Source: Spirochaetota bacterium (GTDB taxonomy: Bacteria; Spirochaetota; UBA12135; COTS27; JAFLEE01). From it: 35,868 bases of DNA. The notes below the pieces were generated by a model. The model worked only from the letters and a program-made list of their open reading frames with translations. It was not told where the DNA came from and did no database searches. The stretch covers positions 1 to 35,868 of the forward strand of contig JAFLEE010000056.1 of NCBI GenBank assembly GCA_017302015.1, read 5' to 3'. Positions within the stretch are counted from its first letter, which is position 1; every line of letters begins with the position of its first letter. Positions 1 to 6,767 of the stretch are shown here, one piece after another. The position numbers and the translations under genes are program-made.

Positions 1-67
1 CTATTACAACAAAAAACGATTCCACTCGTCCATCAATTATTGCACCCCGGAGGAAAAGCATGTAGAA

Positions 68-253
68 TCAAACCCGAAGCAATTCAGTGTGGCTTGACCG
101 ACTGTCCCAATTTTTGAGAAAGATCAGCAGGTTGGTGTGCCAACGCCACGCGTTCGTGAAGGGTTCATCCAAGATTTGGCCGAAGAGTCCCGAGAAAACC
201 AGGAGAGCGGTGGTGAACGCCGTTTTCAGCGCGCCTGTTACGTGGATTTTCAT
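68..253 (-). CDS. small putative secreted protein, 61 aa
   Basis: A short ORF that I do not recognise. The start is chosen because AGGAG lies six bases upstream of the ATG at 253. The first 26 or so residues look like a signal peptide: MKIH, then a hydrophobic stretch through FTTALLVFSGLFG. The remaining 35 residues contain two Trp pairs (AWRW, KNWD) but no known motif. The reading frame stays open on the far side of the TGA stop (68-70) to the window edge, so this could also be the front part of a gene broken by a stop codon. A candidate promoter with an overlapping palindrome lies about 170 bases upstream (427-462). Coding status is uncertain. Confidence 0.35.
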   Translation of the reverse strand: MKIHVTGALKTAFTTALLVFSGLFGQILDEPFTNAWRWHTNLLIFLKNWDSRSSHTELLRV

Positions 254-426
254 GGAGGACTCCTCTGCATTCCGAATCGAGAATCGCGGTCGGGCACAGC
301 GAAACCAAGTGACCCGTGGGATGTTTGAAAAAGGTCGATGGCTGTTCATGCCCGCTCCTGAAAGCCTTTTCATTTTCGAAGAATCGAAAAATGCCGTGGA
401 ATCCTGCTGACACTCAAGTAACACGA

Positions 427-455
427 AGCCTACAACGATTGGAATACTTTTTCAA
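427..455 (-). promoter_or_regulatory. candidate sigma70-type promoter (TTGAAA-N17-TAGGCT)
   Basis: On the minus strand TTGAAA (455-450) and TAGGCT (432-427) are separated by exactly 17 bases. It would drive leftward transcription toward the small ORF at 253-68 with a leader of about 170 bases. The palindrome at 443-462 overlaps its -35 element. Confidence 0.4.
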
Positions 456-462
456 AAGTATT
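443..462. promoter_or_regulatory. perfect 9-bp inverted repeat, candidate operator
   Basis: AATACTTTT and AAAAGTATT are perfect inverted arms separated by the two bases TC. The element covers the -35 box of the leftward promoter at 427-455, the usual position for a repressor site. No cognate regulator can be assigned. An AT-rich palindrome of this size could arise by chance in an AT-rich island. Confidence 0.4.
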
Positions 463-523
463 TTCACTTGAAAAAAATAGTCAATTTTATCGCTCGATCA
501 TCCTGGAATTAAATCAATCTTTT

Positions 524-551
524 TTGATCTTTTAGTACAAAATAGCATAAT
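524..551 (+). promoter_or_regulatory. possible rightward promoter (TTGATC-N16-CATAAT)
   Basis: TTGATC at 524-529 and CATAAT at 546-551 are 16 bases apart in the AT-rich island. No convincing coding region follows on the plus strand, so either it drives a non-coding transcript or the match is chance. Confidence 0.2.
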
Positions 552-775
552 AATTTTCGTATTCAGTAAAAGATGTGAGAAATTTTAAAAATGCCTCCCA
601 ATACCACCAAAATGAGAATTCCTGGAAAAGAATGCAATTTGCCCCGTCATTGAAAAATTCACGAAATCAAATCGAATTTTCACCGCATTTTTAGGAGAAA
701 ATTCCATCGATGATCGGGGAGTCCCTGATAGCCTCGCTGCCCCTCCCAGCCCATAAAGAGGTCGTGCGACACACG

Positions 776-793
776 GCAAATGTCGCCATTTGC
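776..793. repeat. perfect inverted repeat GCAAATG-tcgc-CATTTGC
   Basis: A 7-bp perfect stem with a four-base loop, just beyond the T-tract of the minus-strand terminator at 804-834. It may be a backup terminator or a protein site. It has no T-run of its own on either strand. Confidence 0.4.
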
Positions 794-803
794 ACAGGAG
801 AGC

Positions 804-834
804 AAAAAAAAAGGCAGGGGAAAGCCCCTGCCTT
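804..834 (-). terminator. intrinsic terminator of the structured RNA
   Basis: On the minus strand a perfect 10-bp stem (AAGGCAGGGG at 834-825 with CCCCTGCCTT at 820-811, loop CTTT) runs directly into a T-tract; the plus strand shows nine consecutive A at 804-812. This is a textbook rho-independent terminator and one of the clearest signals in the window. It lies more than 350 bases past the sulfatase stop codon and directly at the 3' end of the structured RNA, so I assign it to the RNA. Confidence 0.85.
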
Positions 835-1000
835 AGACTCCGAAGCGCCGTAGCACGCACAATCGCCGCTCGCGCCGAAAAGAACGCCCGTTCGATGAGC
901 ACAGTATTTCCGTACCCTGGGACCGATCCACACACTCGACGTCTCGAATGGAGACCCCATCGAACGGGCACCGAACCAATTTTCCCAGTCCGGAACCTAA
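831..1000 (-). ncRNA. structured non-coding RNA, possibly 6S-like
   Basis: No protein gene lies between a -10 box (TATACT, 1010-1005) and the terminator at 834-804, yet the sequence is strongly self-complementary. Bases 1000-991 pair with 842-833 over 10 bp, including two G-U pairs, as a closing stem at the two ends of the transcript. Bases 969-958 (GCCCGTTCGATG) pair perfectly over 12 bp with 897-886. Inside that stem is a small hairpin (GTCTC/GAGAC, 955-941). Between the two stems lie a 5' strand of about 20 bases and a 3' strand of about 40 bases. A closing stem, large asymmetric bubble and long apical stem in about 170 nt is the architecture of 6S RNA, which sequesters sigma70 RNA polymerase. 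I see no tmRNA, SRP RNA or RNase P signature. The existence of an RNA gene is fairly well supported; the 6S identity is a hypothesis from shape and size. Confidence 0.6.
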
Positions 1001-1004
1001 CTTC

Positions 1005-1029
1005 AGTATAGTCCCTTCCACCGGAAGGG
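1005..1029 (-). promoter_or_regulatory. promoter of the structured RNA with inverted repeat in the spacer
   Basis: TATACT (1010-1005, minus strand) lies 4 bases before the closing stem of the RNA, placing the start of transcription near 998. At 17-bp spacing the -35 position reads TAACCC, a poor match. The spacer contains a 7-bp inverted repeat (CCCTTCC-acc-GGAAGGG, plus-strand 1013-1029) that could be a regulator site. Confidence 0.45.
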
Positions 1030-1186
1030 GTTAGGCCAGGCCGGGTTTTTTTGCGATTTCACCTTTTTAGGGGAATAGTTGTCGCTTCGGGGGGGCCGGA
1101 GAAGCCTGCGCGGGCGCGCGTGCGACCCGACCGCGGGGCAGGGAGCGGCGCGAATCTCCGCCCCCGACCGGGAGGGGGAGGCCCTA

Positions 1187-2917
1187 TTATTCTTCAATAT
1201 TGACATATACATAATAGGCCCCGAGGGAGAGGCCCGCCACCCCCAAGAGCCAAGTCTGGAGCCGCGTCTCGCCCAAGGGAAGGTTCAGGGCAAAAGAGAC
1301 GCTCGCCGAATCGGGATCCAAGGGGGCCTCGACCTCTTGCCCCGCGATGGAAAGCCGGGCGTGCACCAAGGGCAGGGCCGCCCCGCCCTCGTAATAGGCG
1401 TGGTATTTCGGGTCGACTTCCCCCCGCCGCCAAGGCACGTCGCTGCCTTCGATGCCCCTCGCAAGCGCGTGGCCCGCCTCCCTCGGCCACCTCCTCAATT
1501 CGAAGCGGTAGCGGCCCGCGCGCTCCACCATGACCTCGAGGTAACTATTGCACCGCTTCCCGGCCCGGACGTCGGCCTGGCTCCAGGCGCACTCGCCCAC
1601 GTCTCCCCGCCAATCGTGGGATGTCAGGCAGGTTTCACCGGGGCCGCCGAGGGAGAGGGGGATGGTCTCATCCACCTGGGTCGAAACGAGCTCCCACCAT
1701 TTTTCGTACTCGGCCCGAAGGCGCGCCACCCGGGCCGGATCTCCCGCCGCCAAGTCGCGCCGCTGCTCCCGATCGGAGTCGACCTCGTAGAGTTCCTTCC
1801 CGTCGATGAGGCGCCAGGGGCCCTCCATCACCGCGCTCTGACGCCACTTCACGGGCTGCACCAGGCGCTGGCTATCGGTCACAACGGCGCGGGGCGGGAG
1901 GCTCCCGCCCTTAAGGAGCGGCGCCAGGCTACGGCCGTGGAAGGCGTGCGCCCCCGCATCCACCCCGCAGAGTTCGAGGAGCGTGGGCATGACATCCACA
2001 TTGGCGGTGAGGTCGGCGATGTCGCGGCTCGCTCCGATGCCGCCCGCGGGATAGCGCAGGAAGAACGGCACCCGATGCCCGCCCTCATAGGGGCTATTCT
2101 TGATGCCGCGCAGGCCCGCGTTCCATCCCCCCACCACGAAGCCCTCTCGGTCCAGGTCGCAACCCCCGCTGGTGCCGTTATCGGTCATAAAGATGAGGAT
2201 CGTGTCGCGCTCGAGGTCGAGGCGGCGCAGGTGCTCGCGTAAGTGCGCGAATTGGGCGTCGAGATTGGCGATCATCCCGTAGAAGCGCGCCCGGGATTCG
2301 GGGACCTTCCCCCGGTAGGGCTCGCTCCACAGGAGGGGAACGTTATAGGGGGCGTGGGGGGCGTTGGGGGCCAGGTAGCAGAAGAAGGGTTCGTCGCGGT
2401 GCTCGGCGATCCACGACTTGGCCTCGGCGAAGAACACCTCGGTGCAATAGCCGGTAAACGGCGTGGGCACCCCATCCACCGAATAGGTGTCGTCGAAATA
2501 ATCATTGCCCCAATGGTCCGGCGTCTGGGAGATGCCCCCGCCGCCGTGCACCACCACGCGCTCGAAACCACGGTCCTGCGGTCGGTAGGGGGTGGCGTCG
2601 CCGAGATGCCATTTGCCGAAGATGCCGGTGCGGTAGCCGTTCTCACGGAGGGCTTGGGGAAGGGTCCATTCGTTCTTCCGCAAGAGCGAACGGCCGCCGA
2701 TGGTATGCCAGACCCCGGTGCTATTGGCGTAATGCCCGGTCATGAGGCCCGCGCGGGTGGGCGCGCAGGTGGGGCCCACGTGGAAATCGGTGAAACGCAG
2801 AGCTTCGCCGTGGAACGCATCCAGCGCGGGGGTCTTCAAGGTCGGGTTCCCATGGCAACCGAGATCGCCGTAGCCCTGGTCGTCGGTGAGAACGAAGACG
2901 ATATTGGGTTTTCTCAT
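1187..2917 (-). CDS. sulfatase, family S1 (arylsulfatase A-like)
   Basis: Hydrolyses sulfate esters, probably on a glycan; substrate unknown. The 576-residue protein opens with the sulfatase core strand and metal site (TDDQG, D12-D13). It carries the formylglycine motif C51-A-P-T-R55, then K102 and H104 (GKWHLGD), H188 (PHAPY) and D246-N247 (TDNG). The motif has Thr where CxPSR has Ser, which is tolerated in the family. A maturase must convert Cys51 to formylglycine, and none is encoded here. After about residue 410 a C-terminal extension of some 165 residues looks like a beta-sandwich accessory domain. No signal peptide is visible, so it appears cytoplasmic unless the start is wrong. The ATG at 2917 overlaps the TGA of the upstream DUF4832 gene by 4 bp, with GGAG five bases before it, so the two are cotranscribed and coupled. 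Confidence 0.93.
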   Translation of the reverse strand: MRKPNIVFVLTDDQGYGDLGCHGNPTLKTPALDAFHGEALRFTDFHVGPTCAPTRAGLMTGHYANSTGVWHTIGGRSLLRKNEWTLPQALRENGYRTGIFGKWHLGDATPYRPQDRGFERVVVHGGGGISQTPDHWGNDYFDDTYSVDGVPTPFTGYCTEVFFAEAKSWIAEHRDEPFFCYLAPNAPHAPYNVPLLWSEPYRGKVPESRARFYGMIANLDAQFAHLREHLRRLDLERDTILIFMTDNGTSGGCDLDREGFVVGGWNAGLRGIKNSPYEGGHRVPFFLRYPAGGIGASRDIADLTANVDVMPTLLELCGVDAGAHAFHGRSLAPLLKGGSLPPRAVVTDSQRLVQPVKWRQSAVMEGPWRLIDGKELYEVDSDREQRRDLAAGDPARVARLRAEYEKWWELVSTQVDETIPLSLGGPGETCLTSHDWRGDVGECAWSQADVRAGKRCNSYLEVMVERAGRYRFELRRWPREAGHALARGIEGSDVPWRRGEVDPKYHAYYEGGAALPLVHARLSIAGQEVEAPLDPDSASVSFALNLPLGETRLQTWLLGVAGLSLGAYYVYVNIEE

Positions 2918-4314
2918 AGGAACTCCGCCAACGGAAACCAGAGCGAGCCTTCCGGATATTTATTGAAGAAACGCACATCGGGTTCGGGGGACGTTCCGCT
3001 CGAATAGAAGCCCAGGGCGATGCGGCGGGCGCCCGCCGGAGGCGGAGACGGAACATCCAAACGGACTTCCACGGTTTTCCCCGGTTCCCACTCATTGGGG
3101 CGCACCCCATCCACTGGGATTCTACCCAAGACCAGGCCGGAATCGTCGAGGGATGCGAGGGACAGGCGGAACGCCGGGGGGCACGGGGCCAGGCCCGTCG
3201 CTTCGATGGACACGCGAAGGGCTCGTGGCGACACGTTTGCCCTGCCGGGCTCCAAGGCGATGTTTCGAACGATGAACTCATAACCGAGGCGCCTTCCCGC
3301 GGCCTCCACCAGCGGGCCCTCCGCGGCGAGGATCGAAGCGGCATCTCCCCGCCAAAGGCCGAGGCCCAAATAACTCGCGCCGCTTTCGGCGAGGTCCTGG
3401 CTCAGGCGGTCCTTCCACCCGCGAACCAAGCGCAGGGTCTCTTCGTAAGTGAAGCACCATTCGAGGATCTTGGGCGTGCCCACGGCGGCGTGGCGCAAGG
3501 GGCGAGCCGGCGAGACCCCGCACACCGCCCCGTCCCACCGGAGCCAAAACCCCGCGGCGGCGAGGCGGACGGAGGTGGCCTCCAGCACCTCGGGGTTCTC
3601 GTCCAGGAAGCGCAGGTTCTTCGAGTCGTCGTCCTTGGAGCAGACCGCCACGGGCGTTCGTTGGAACGCGGCCTTGAACGGGAGGGCGTGGGATTCGAGG
3701 AAGGTCTTGGAATCGATGGGGGCGGAAAAGGCGGAGAGCGTACTCAGGTGGTTCTCGCCCCAATTGCCGTAGGACCCGAGGTCGATGAAGGCGATGGAAG
3801 GGTCGCCATCCCAGCGCTTGGCCAGGGCCCGGTGGAACGCCTGGATGCACTGGAGGAATACCGGATCGTCCCAGACGGGCACCCTCGATGCGCCTTCTTC
3901 GCCCACGCCCCTGGCCCCCTTGGCGAAGACCCAATCGGGGGTCGCCTTGCTGGAGCGGCCCTTCCCGAAATAATTGGCGCAGAAGACCCGGAAGGCGAAG
4001 GGAAGGCCGTGGGCGCGGCACTCGGAGATCGCGCGTTCCACGATCCCCCATTGGGTGACGCCGGGGGCACTCTCCAACTCGGCCCAATTAAAGCGCATAT
4101 AGCCGATGCTGCCGATGGCCCAGGCTTCGGCGGGGAGATTGGTGAAGCGACGGCTGGCGGGGTCTCCGTATAGGATCCAACCCTTCCCCGGGTTCGGTCG
4201 GTAGCGGGTCTCCACCACGGGGGTCACGGCCCGCCAATTTCCGCCCAGGGCCCAAGAGCCACTGGCGAGGCAAGCGCCCATGATGAGGAGGCGGAACCGA
4301 AGTGAAACGCTCAT
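2914..4314 (-). CDS. DUF4832 domain protein, glycosidase-like TIM barrel
   Basis: A 466-residue exported protein. Residues 1 to about 24 form a signal peptide (hydrophobic FRLLIMGACLASGSWAL). Residues about 35-330 resemble the barrel of beta-galactosidase-like enzymes seen in DUF4832 proteins (NPGKGW near the N-terminus, MRFNWAELE, YGNWGENH). The last 120 residues form a beta-rich domain typical of the family's C-terminus. Function in this family is not well established; hydrolysis or binding of glycans is inferred from fold and company. It is the first gene of a two-gene minus-strand operon, overlapping the sulfatase start by 4 bp (ATGA), and is divergent from the AraC gene at 4385. No strong ribosome-binding site precedes its ATG. 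Confidence 0.85.
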   Translation of the reverse strand: MSVSLRFRLLIMGACLASGSWALGGNWRAVTPVVETRYRPNPGKGWILYGDPASRRFTNLPAEAWAIGSIGYMRFNWAELESAPGVTQWGIVERAISECRAHGLPFAFRVFCANYFGKGRSSKATPDWVFAKGARGVGEEGASRVPVWDDPVFLQCIQAFHRALAKRWDGDPSIAFIDLGSYGNWGENHLSTLSAFSAPIDSKTFLESHALPFKAAFQRTPVAVCSKDDDSKNLRFLDENPEVLEATSVRLAAAGFWLRWDGAVCGVSPARPLRHAAVGTPKILEWCFTYEETLRLVRGWKDRLSQDLAESGASYLGLGLWRGDAASILAAEGPLVEAAGRRLGYEFIVRNIALEPGRANVSPRALRVSIEATGLAPCPPAFRLSLASLDDSGLVLGRIPVDGVRPNEWEPGKTVEVRLDVPSPPPAGARRIALGFYSSGTSPEPDVRFFNKYPEGSLWFPLAEFL

Positions 4315-4384
4315 GGTGGAATGATAGCCCTGCCCCGGGGGGATAAGTTGGACTTTTCCGTGTTATTCCAGCACAATCCCAACC

Positions 4385-5206
4385 ATGGTCCGCGCAGTGT
4401 CGCCCCTCCCCCACCCCGCCTCGCCCCCGTTCCATGCTTGGCGGCTTTCCATCGATCTCGTGGGCCGGACCTGGGTGGATTCATCGTGGAATCGAAGGGT
4501 CTTTTTCTGGCCCTATGACCGCCTCTATCAATTCCTTTCCGGGAGGGCCACCGCGTTCCTGCGGGGCGGGGGGCGCCTCGCCATGCGCCCGGGGCGGCTG
4601 TATTGGCTCCCCGCCTTCATGCTTGCAGAAATCCGTTGTCCCGTGAGATCCGAACACCGGTTCATCCATTTCCGGTTCGCCGGCGGGGGGGAGCGCCTTT
4701 GGTACGGGGCCGCCCGCCCCGCCCTCGAGGCCCCCATCGTGGAGGCGCCGCTGATGGGCGCCCTCCTGGCCCACGTGGAGAAAAATTGGCAATCGAGCCG
4801 GGCGGAGGACACCATCGCCTGCGAGGCGGGGCTGCGCTTCCTGCTCTCGCCTTTCTTTAGCGGCACCTCGGCGCGGCTCCCCGAATTGGAGCGCTTTCGC
4901 CCCGTCCTCGAATGGGTGGAGGGCCATCTGGATGATCCGCCCAGCGTCGGCGACCTCGCCCGCATCATCGGCCTCGATGTGGACTATTTCTCGGTGCGGT
5001 TCCGGAAAACCCTCGGCGTCTCCCCCAAATCGTGGATCCTCTCGCGCCGGCTGCAAAAGGCGGCGGCCCTCTTGTGGGATACGCCCCTCAAGATCCGGGA
5101 AGCCGCGTTTGCCTGCGGCTGGGAGGACGAGGCCTATTTCACCCGGGTTTTCCACCAGCGCATGGGCTGCTCGCCCAGTGCCTACCGGAAGAGGCGAAAG
5201 GAGTAA
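4385..5206 (+). CDS. AraC-family transcriptional regulator
   Basis: A 273-residue regulator. Residues about 20-110 resemble an AraC cupin-type ligand-sensing domain (WLPAFMLAEI followed by HRFIHFRF). Residues about 170-270 are the AraC double helix-turn-helix: first HTH around DLARIIGLDVDYFSVRF, second around IREAAFACGWEDEAYFTRVF, closing with the family signature GCSPSAYRKRR. It is divergent from the DUF4832-sulfatase operon across a 70-bp gap, which it presumably controls in response to a sugar; that target is inferred from position. The ATG at 4385 is the first in frame; I see no good ribosome-binding site, so the start is less certain than the identity. Confidence 0.9.
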   Translation: MVRAVSPLPHPASPPFHAWRLSIDLVGRTWVDSSWNRRVFFWPYDRLYQFLSGRATAFLRGGGRLAMRPGRLYWLPAFMLAEIRCPVRSEHRFIHFRFAGGGERLWYGAARPALEAPIVEAPLMGALLAHVEKNWQSSRAEDTIACEAGLRFLLSPFFSGTSARLPELERFRPVLEWVEGHLDDPPSVGDLARIIGLDVDYFSVRFRKTLGVSPKSWILSRRLQKAAALLWDTPLKIREAAFACGWEDEAYFTRVFHQRMGCSPSAYRKRRKE

Positions 5207-5289
5207 GGGGCCCCCTGGCGAGCGAAGAGAGGCGATTCGACGCAAGAGGATATCGGTCCATCGATGACCGGCACCGAAACGTATCCGGA

Positions 5290-5318
5290 TTGTGGAAGGG
5301 ACCACTTTGGGCTATACT
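5290..5318 (+). promoter_or_regulatory. promoter of the GntR/LacI regulator gene
   Basis: TTGTGG (5290-5295), 17-base spacer, TATACT (5313-5318). The layout is the same as at 6697-6725 upstream of the heparinase-like gene, including a palindrome that begins at the fifth base of the -10 box. Confidence 0.7.
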
Positions 5319-5330
5319 GCTCGGTAGCAG
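5317..5330. promoter_or_regulatory. operator, palindrome CTGCT-CGGT-AGCAG
   Basis: Perfect inverted arms CTGCT/AGCAG around a CGGT centre, overlapping the end of the -10 box and the expected transcription start. A near-identical copy (12 of 14 bases) sits in the same position before the heparinase-like gene (6724-6737). This is a classical repressor position, so the adjacent GntR/LacI protein is the natural candidate to bind both. Confidence 0.7.
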
Positions 5331-5331
5331 C

Positions 5332-5445
5332 ATGAGCCCTCTCTTTAGAAATTGGCCCACGGAGCACCCGGTCATTTACCCGACCCCAGGGGAAGACCCT
5401 GGGTCCATGGGCCGTGAAAGCCTCGGCCCCGAGCGCGCCCCGTGA
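5332..5445 (+). CDS. possible leader peptide, 37 aa, overlapping the regulator start
   Basis: An ORF that begins seven or so bases after the predicted transcription start and ends with a TGA overlapping the GTG start of the regulator (GTGA, 5442-5445). The peptide (MSPLFRNWPTEH... ending ERAP) is rich in Pro and Gly and has no recognisable motif. It contains the hairpin at 5385-5403. It could couple translation of the regulator, which itself has no good ribosome-binding site. It could also be an accident of a GC-rich leader. Confidence 0.3.
   Translation: MSPLFRNWPTEHPVIYPTPGEDPGSMGRESLGPERAP
5385..5403 (+). promoter_or_regulatory. hairpin in the regulator leader
   Basis: CCCAGGG-gaaga-CCCTGGG is a perfect 7-bp stem with a five-base loop, extendable across a bulged C. 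It lies about 60 bases after the predicted transcription start and 38 bases before the GTG. No T-tract follows, so it is more likely a translational or stability element than an attenuator. Confidence 0.4.
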
Positions 5446-6563
5446 AGGCCCGCAAAAGGCGGCGTCTCGCCCGACAGCCCGATTGCACCCTGCGCCATGC
5501 CTGGCTCGCCCGGGAATTGGAGGCGGAACTGAAGCGCGCGAACGCGGCCCCCCACGCGCCCTTCCTCTCCGAAAACCTCATGCGGCGGCGCTTCGACGTC
5601 AGCCTGCAGACCGTTCGTCGCGCGCTCCTCGACCTGGAACAGCGGGGCCTCATCTACCGCATCCCCCGCAAGGGCACCTTCGTCGCCCCGCCCCGAAAGC
5701 GCGCGCGGCTGCTCATCTACCTCCCCAATCTCCGCCCCCGGGAACGGGATTGGATCCAGGGGACCTCCGGCGATAGCGCCTTCTTCCTCAACGCCCTCGA
5801 TCGGGCCGCCGAGCCCGACCTTCCCTTCGAACTGAACTTCGAGGCCAAACGCGAGACGCTCCTGGCCCGGGTGGACGACCTTCCCCTGACGCTGCCGGGC
5901 CTGGCGGCGGTGGTCGTCTTCCGCGAATACGCGGCCCTGGACATCCTCGCGGCCCCCTTGGCGCGCCACGGCATCCCCCTCCTTTTCTACGGATCCTCCG
6001 CCCAACGCGCGCGTTGCCGGGGAATGGCGGGACTTTTTTACGATGAAACCCGGGTCACCCGCCTCGCCCTGGAACACCTATGGTCCCTCGGGCACCGGCG
6101 CATCGGCTGCGTCTGGGTGCCCACCCACCATGCCCAGATCGCCCGCCATCAGGCATGGCTGGCGTGGCACGAGGAGCGGGGCCTCCCCATCGAACCGAGC
6201 CTCGACCTTCCGGTGGAGTACGCCACCGTGGCCGATGCCGTGGCCACCCGCGACGGCGAACTCCGTCGAACGAAGCGACCGTGGACGGCGCTCTTTTCCA
6301 CCGATGACCAGTTCCTCCCTTATGTGCTGAGGGCATTACGGGCCCAGGGCACGATGGTCCCCGGCGATCTCAGCGTGGTGGGGGTCAATAATTCACCGGG
6401 CTGCCGCTGGTGCGACCCGATGCTCACCGCCGTCGATCTCCCCCTGGATGCGGACGGGCGCCGCATGGTCGAACTCGCCGCACTGGCCGTGCGGGGAGAG
6501 CGGCCCCATTGGGAAAGCGAGGTCAGCCTCGTCGTGCGCGAATCGACGGCGCCGGTGGCGTAG
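5442..6563 (+). CDS. GntR/LacI-type regulator (winged HTH plus periplasmic-binding domain)
   Basis: A 373-residue repressor-type protein. Residues 1-75 form a GntR winged helix-turn-helix: SENLMRRRFDVSLQTVRRAL is the recognition region and GLIYRIPRKGTFVAPP the wing. Residues about 85-370 match the LacI/GalR periplasmic-binding-protein fold, with TRLALEHLWSLGHRRIGCVW, FSTDDQFLPYVLRAL and GDLSVVGVNN as typical core elements. Proteins of this build (AraR-like) sense sugars. The start is the GTG at 5442, needed to include the full HTH. The same palindrome lies in its own promoter and in the promoter of the downstream heparinase-like gene, which indicates autoregulation and control of that gene. 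Confidence 0.9.
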   Translation: MKARKRRRLARQPDCTLRHAWLARELEAELKRANAAPHAPFLSENLMRRRFDVSLQTVRRALLDLEQRGLIYRIPRKGTFVAPPRKRARLLIYLPNLRPRERDWIQGTSGDSAFFLNALDRAAEPDLPFELNFEAKRETLLARVDDLPLTLPGLAAVVVFREYAALDILAAPLARHGIPLLFYGSSAQRARCRGMAGLFYDETRVTRLALEHLWSLGHRRIGCVWVPTHHAQIARHQAWLAWHEERGLPIEPSLDLPVEYATVADAVATRDGELRRTKRPWTALFSTDDQFLPYVLRALRAQGTMVPGDLSVVGVNNSPGCRWCDPMLTAVDLPLDADGRRMVELAALAVRGERPHWESEVSLVVRESTAPVA

Positions 6564-6696
6564 GCATCCCCCCCGACGAGCCTCCAAAGGATAGTCTGCG
6601 AGTTCATCCTGGATTTTCCCCGATCGAACCTTTCCGTCACCCCGTGGCTCGGCCCCAAAACGCCGATTCGCTCCGCCCAAAACGCGCGGGCCTCCC

Positions 6697-6725
6697 TTGT
6701 GCTCGAAAAAAAGAAGAACTAAACT
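6697..6725 (+). promoter_or_regulatory. promoter of the heparinase-like gene
   Basis: TTGTGC (6697-6702), 17-base spacer, TAAACT (6720-6725). It gives a start near 6732 and a leader of about 36 bases to the ATG at 6768. It matches the regulator promoter at 5290 in spacing and in the overlapping palindrome. Confidence 0.65.
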
Positions 6726-6737
6726 ACTTGGTAGCAG
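6724..6737. promoter_or_regulatory. operator copy CTACT-TGGT-AGCAG
   Basis: Differs from the site at 5317-5330 at two of 14 bases and occupies the same position relative to the -10 box. The arms CTACT/AGCAG carry one mismatch, with an alternative perfect inner palindrome CTAC-ttg-GTAG. Confidence 0.65.
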
Positions 6738-6767
6738 ATGACATCCCCCCGCACCCCGAGGTATCCC

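Larger units (their letters stand above)
254..1186. other. AT-rich intergenic island without a convincing protein gene
   Basis: Between the small ORF and the sulfatase there is no reading frame with a credible start and protein-like composition. What I can see is the leftward promoter and palindrome (427-462), a weak rightward promoter (524-551), a perfect 7-bp hairpin (776-793), and the structured RNA gene with terminator (about 804-1010). A GC-rich inverted stretch near 1150-1176 could be a weak terminator of the sulfatase operon. Base composition from about 430 to 720 is far more AT-rich than the rest of the window. Confidence 0.6.

Noticed and set aside
49-65. GGAGG six bases before ATG-TAG on the plus strand, a start-stop element
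   Set aside because: The ribosome-binding site is excellent, but no regulated gene follows in the right place and the minus strand has a better candidate gene; probably chance.
1020-1052. GGCCGGG followed by seven T on the plus strand as a rightward terminator
   Set aside because: The upstream GC arms do not form a stable hairpin with an acceptable loop, and no plus-strand gene ends before it.
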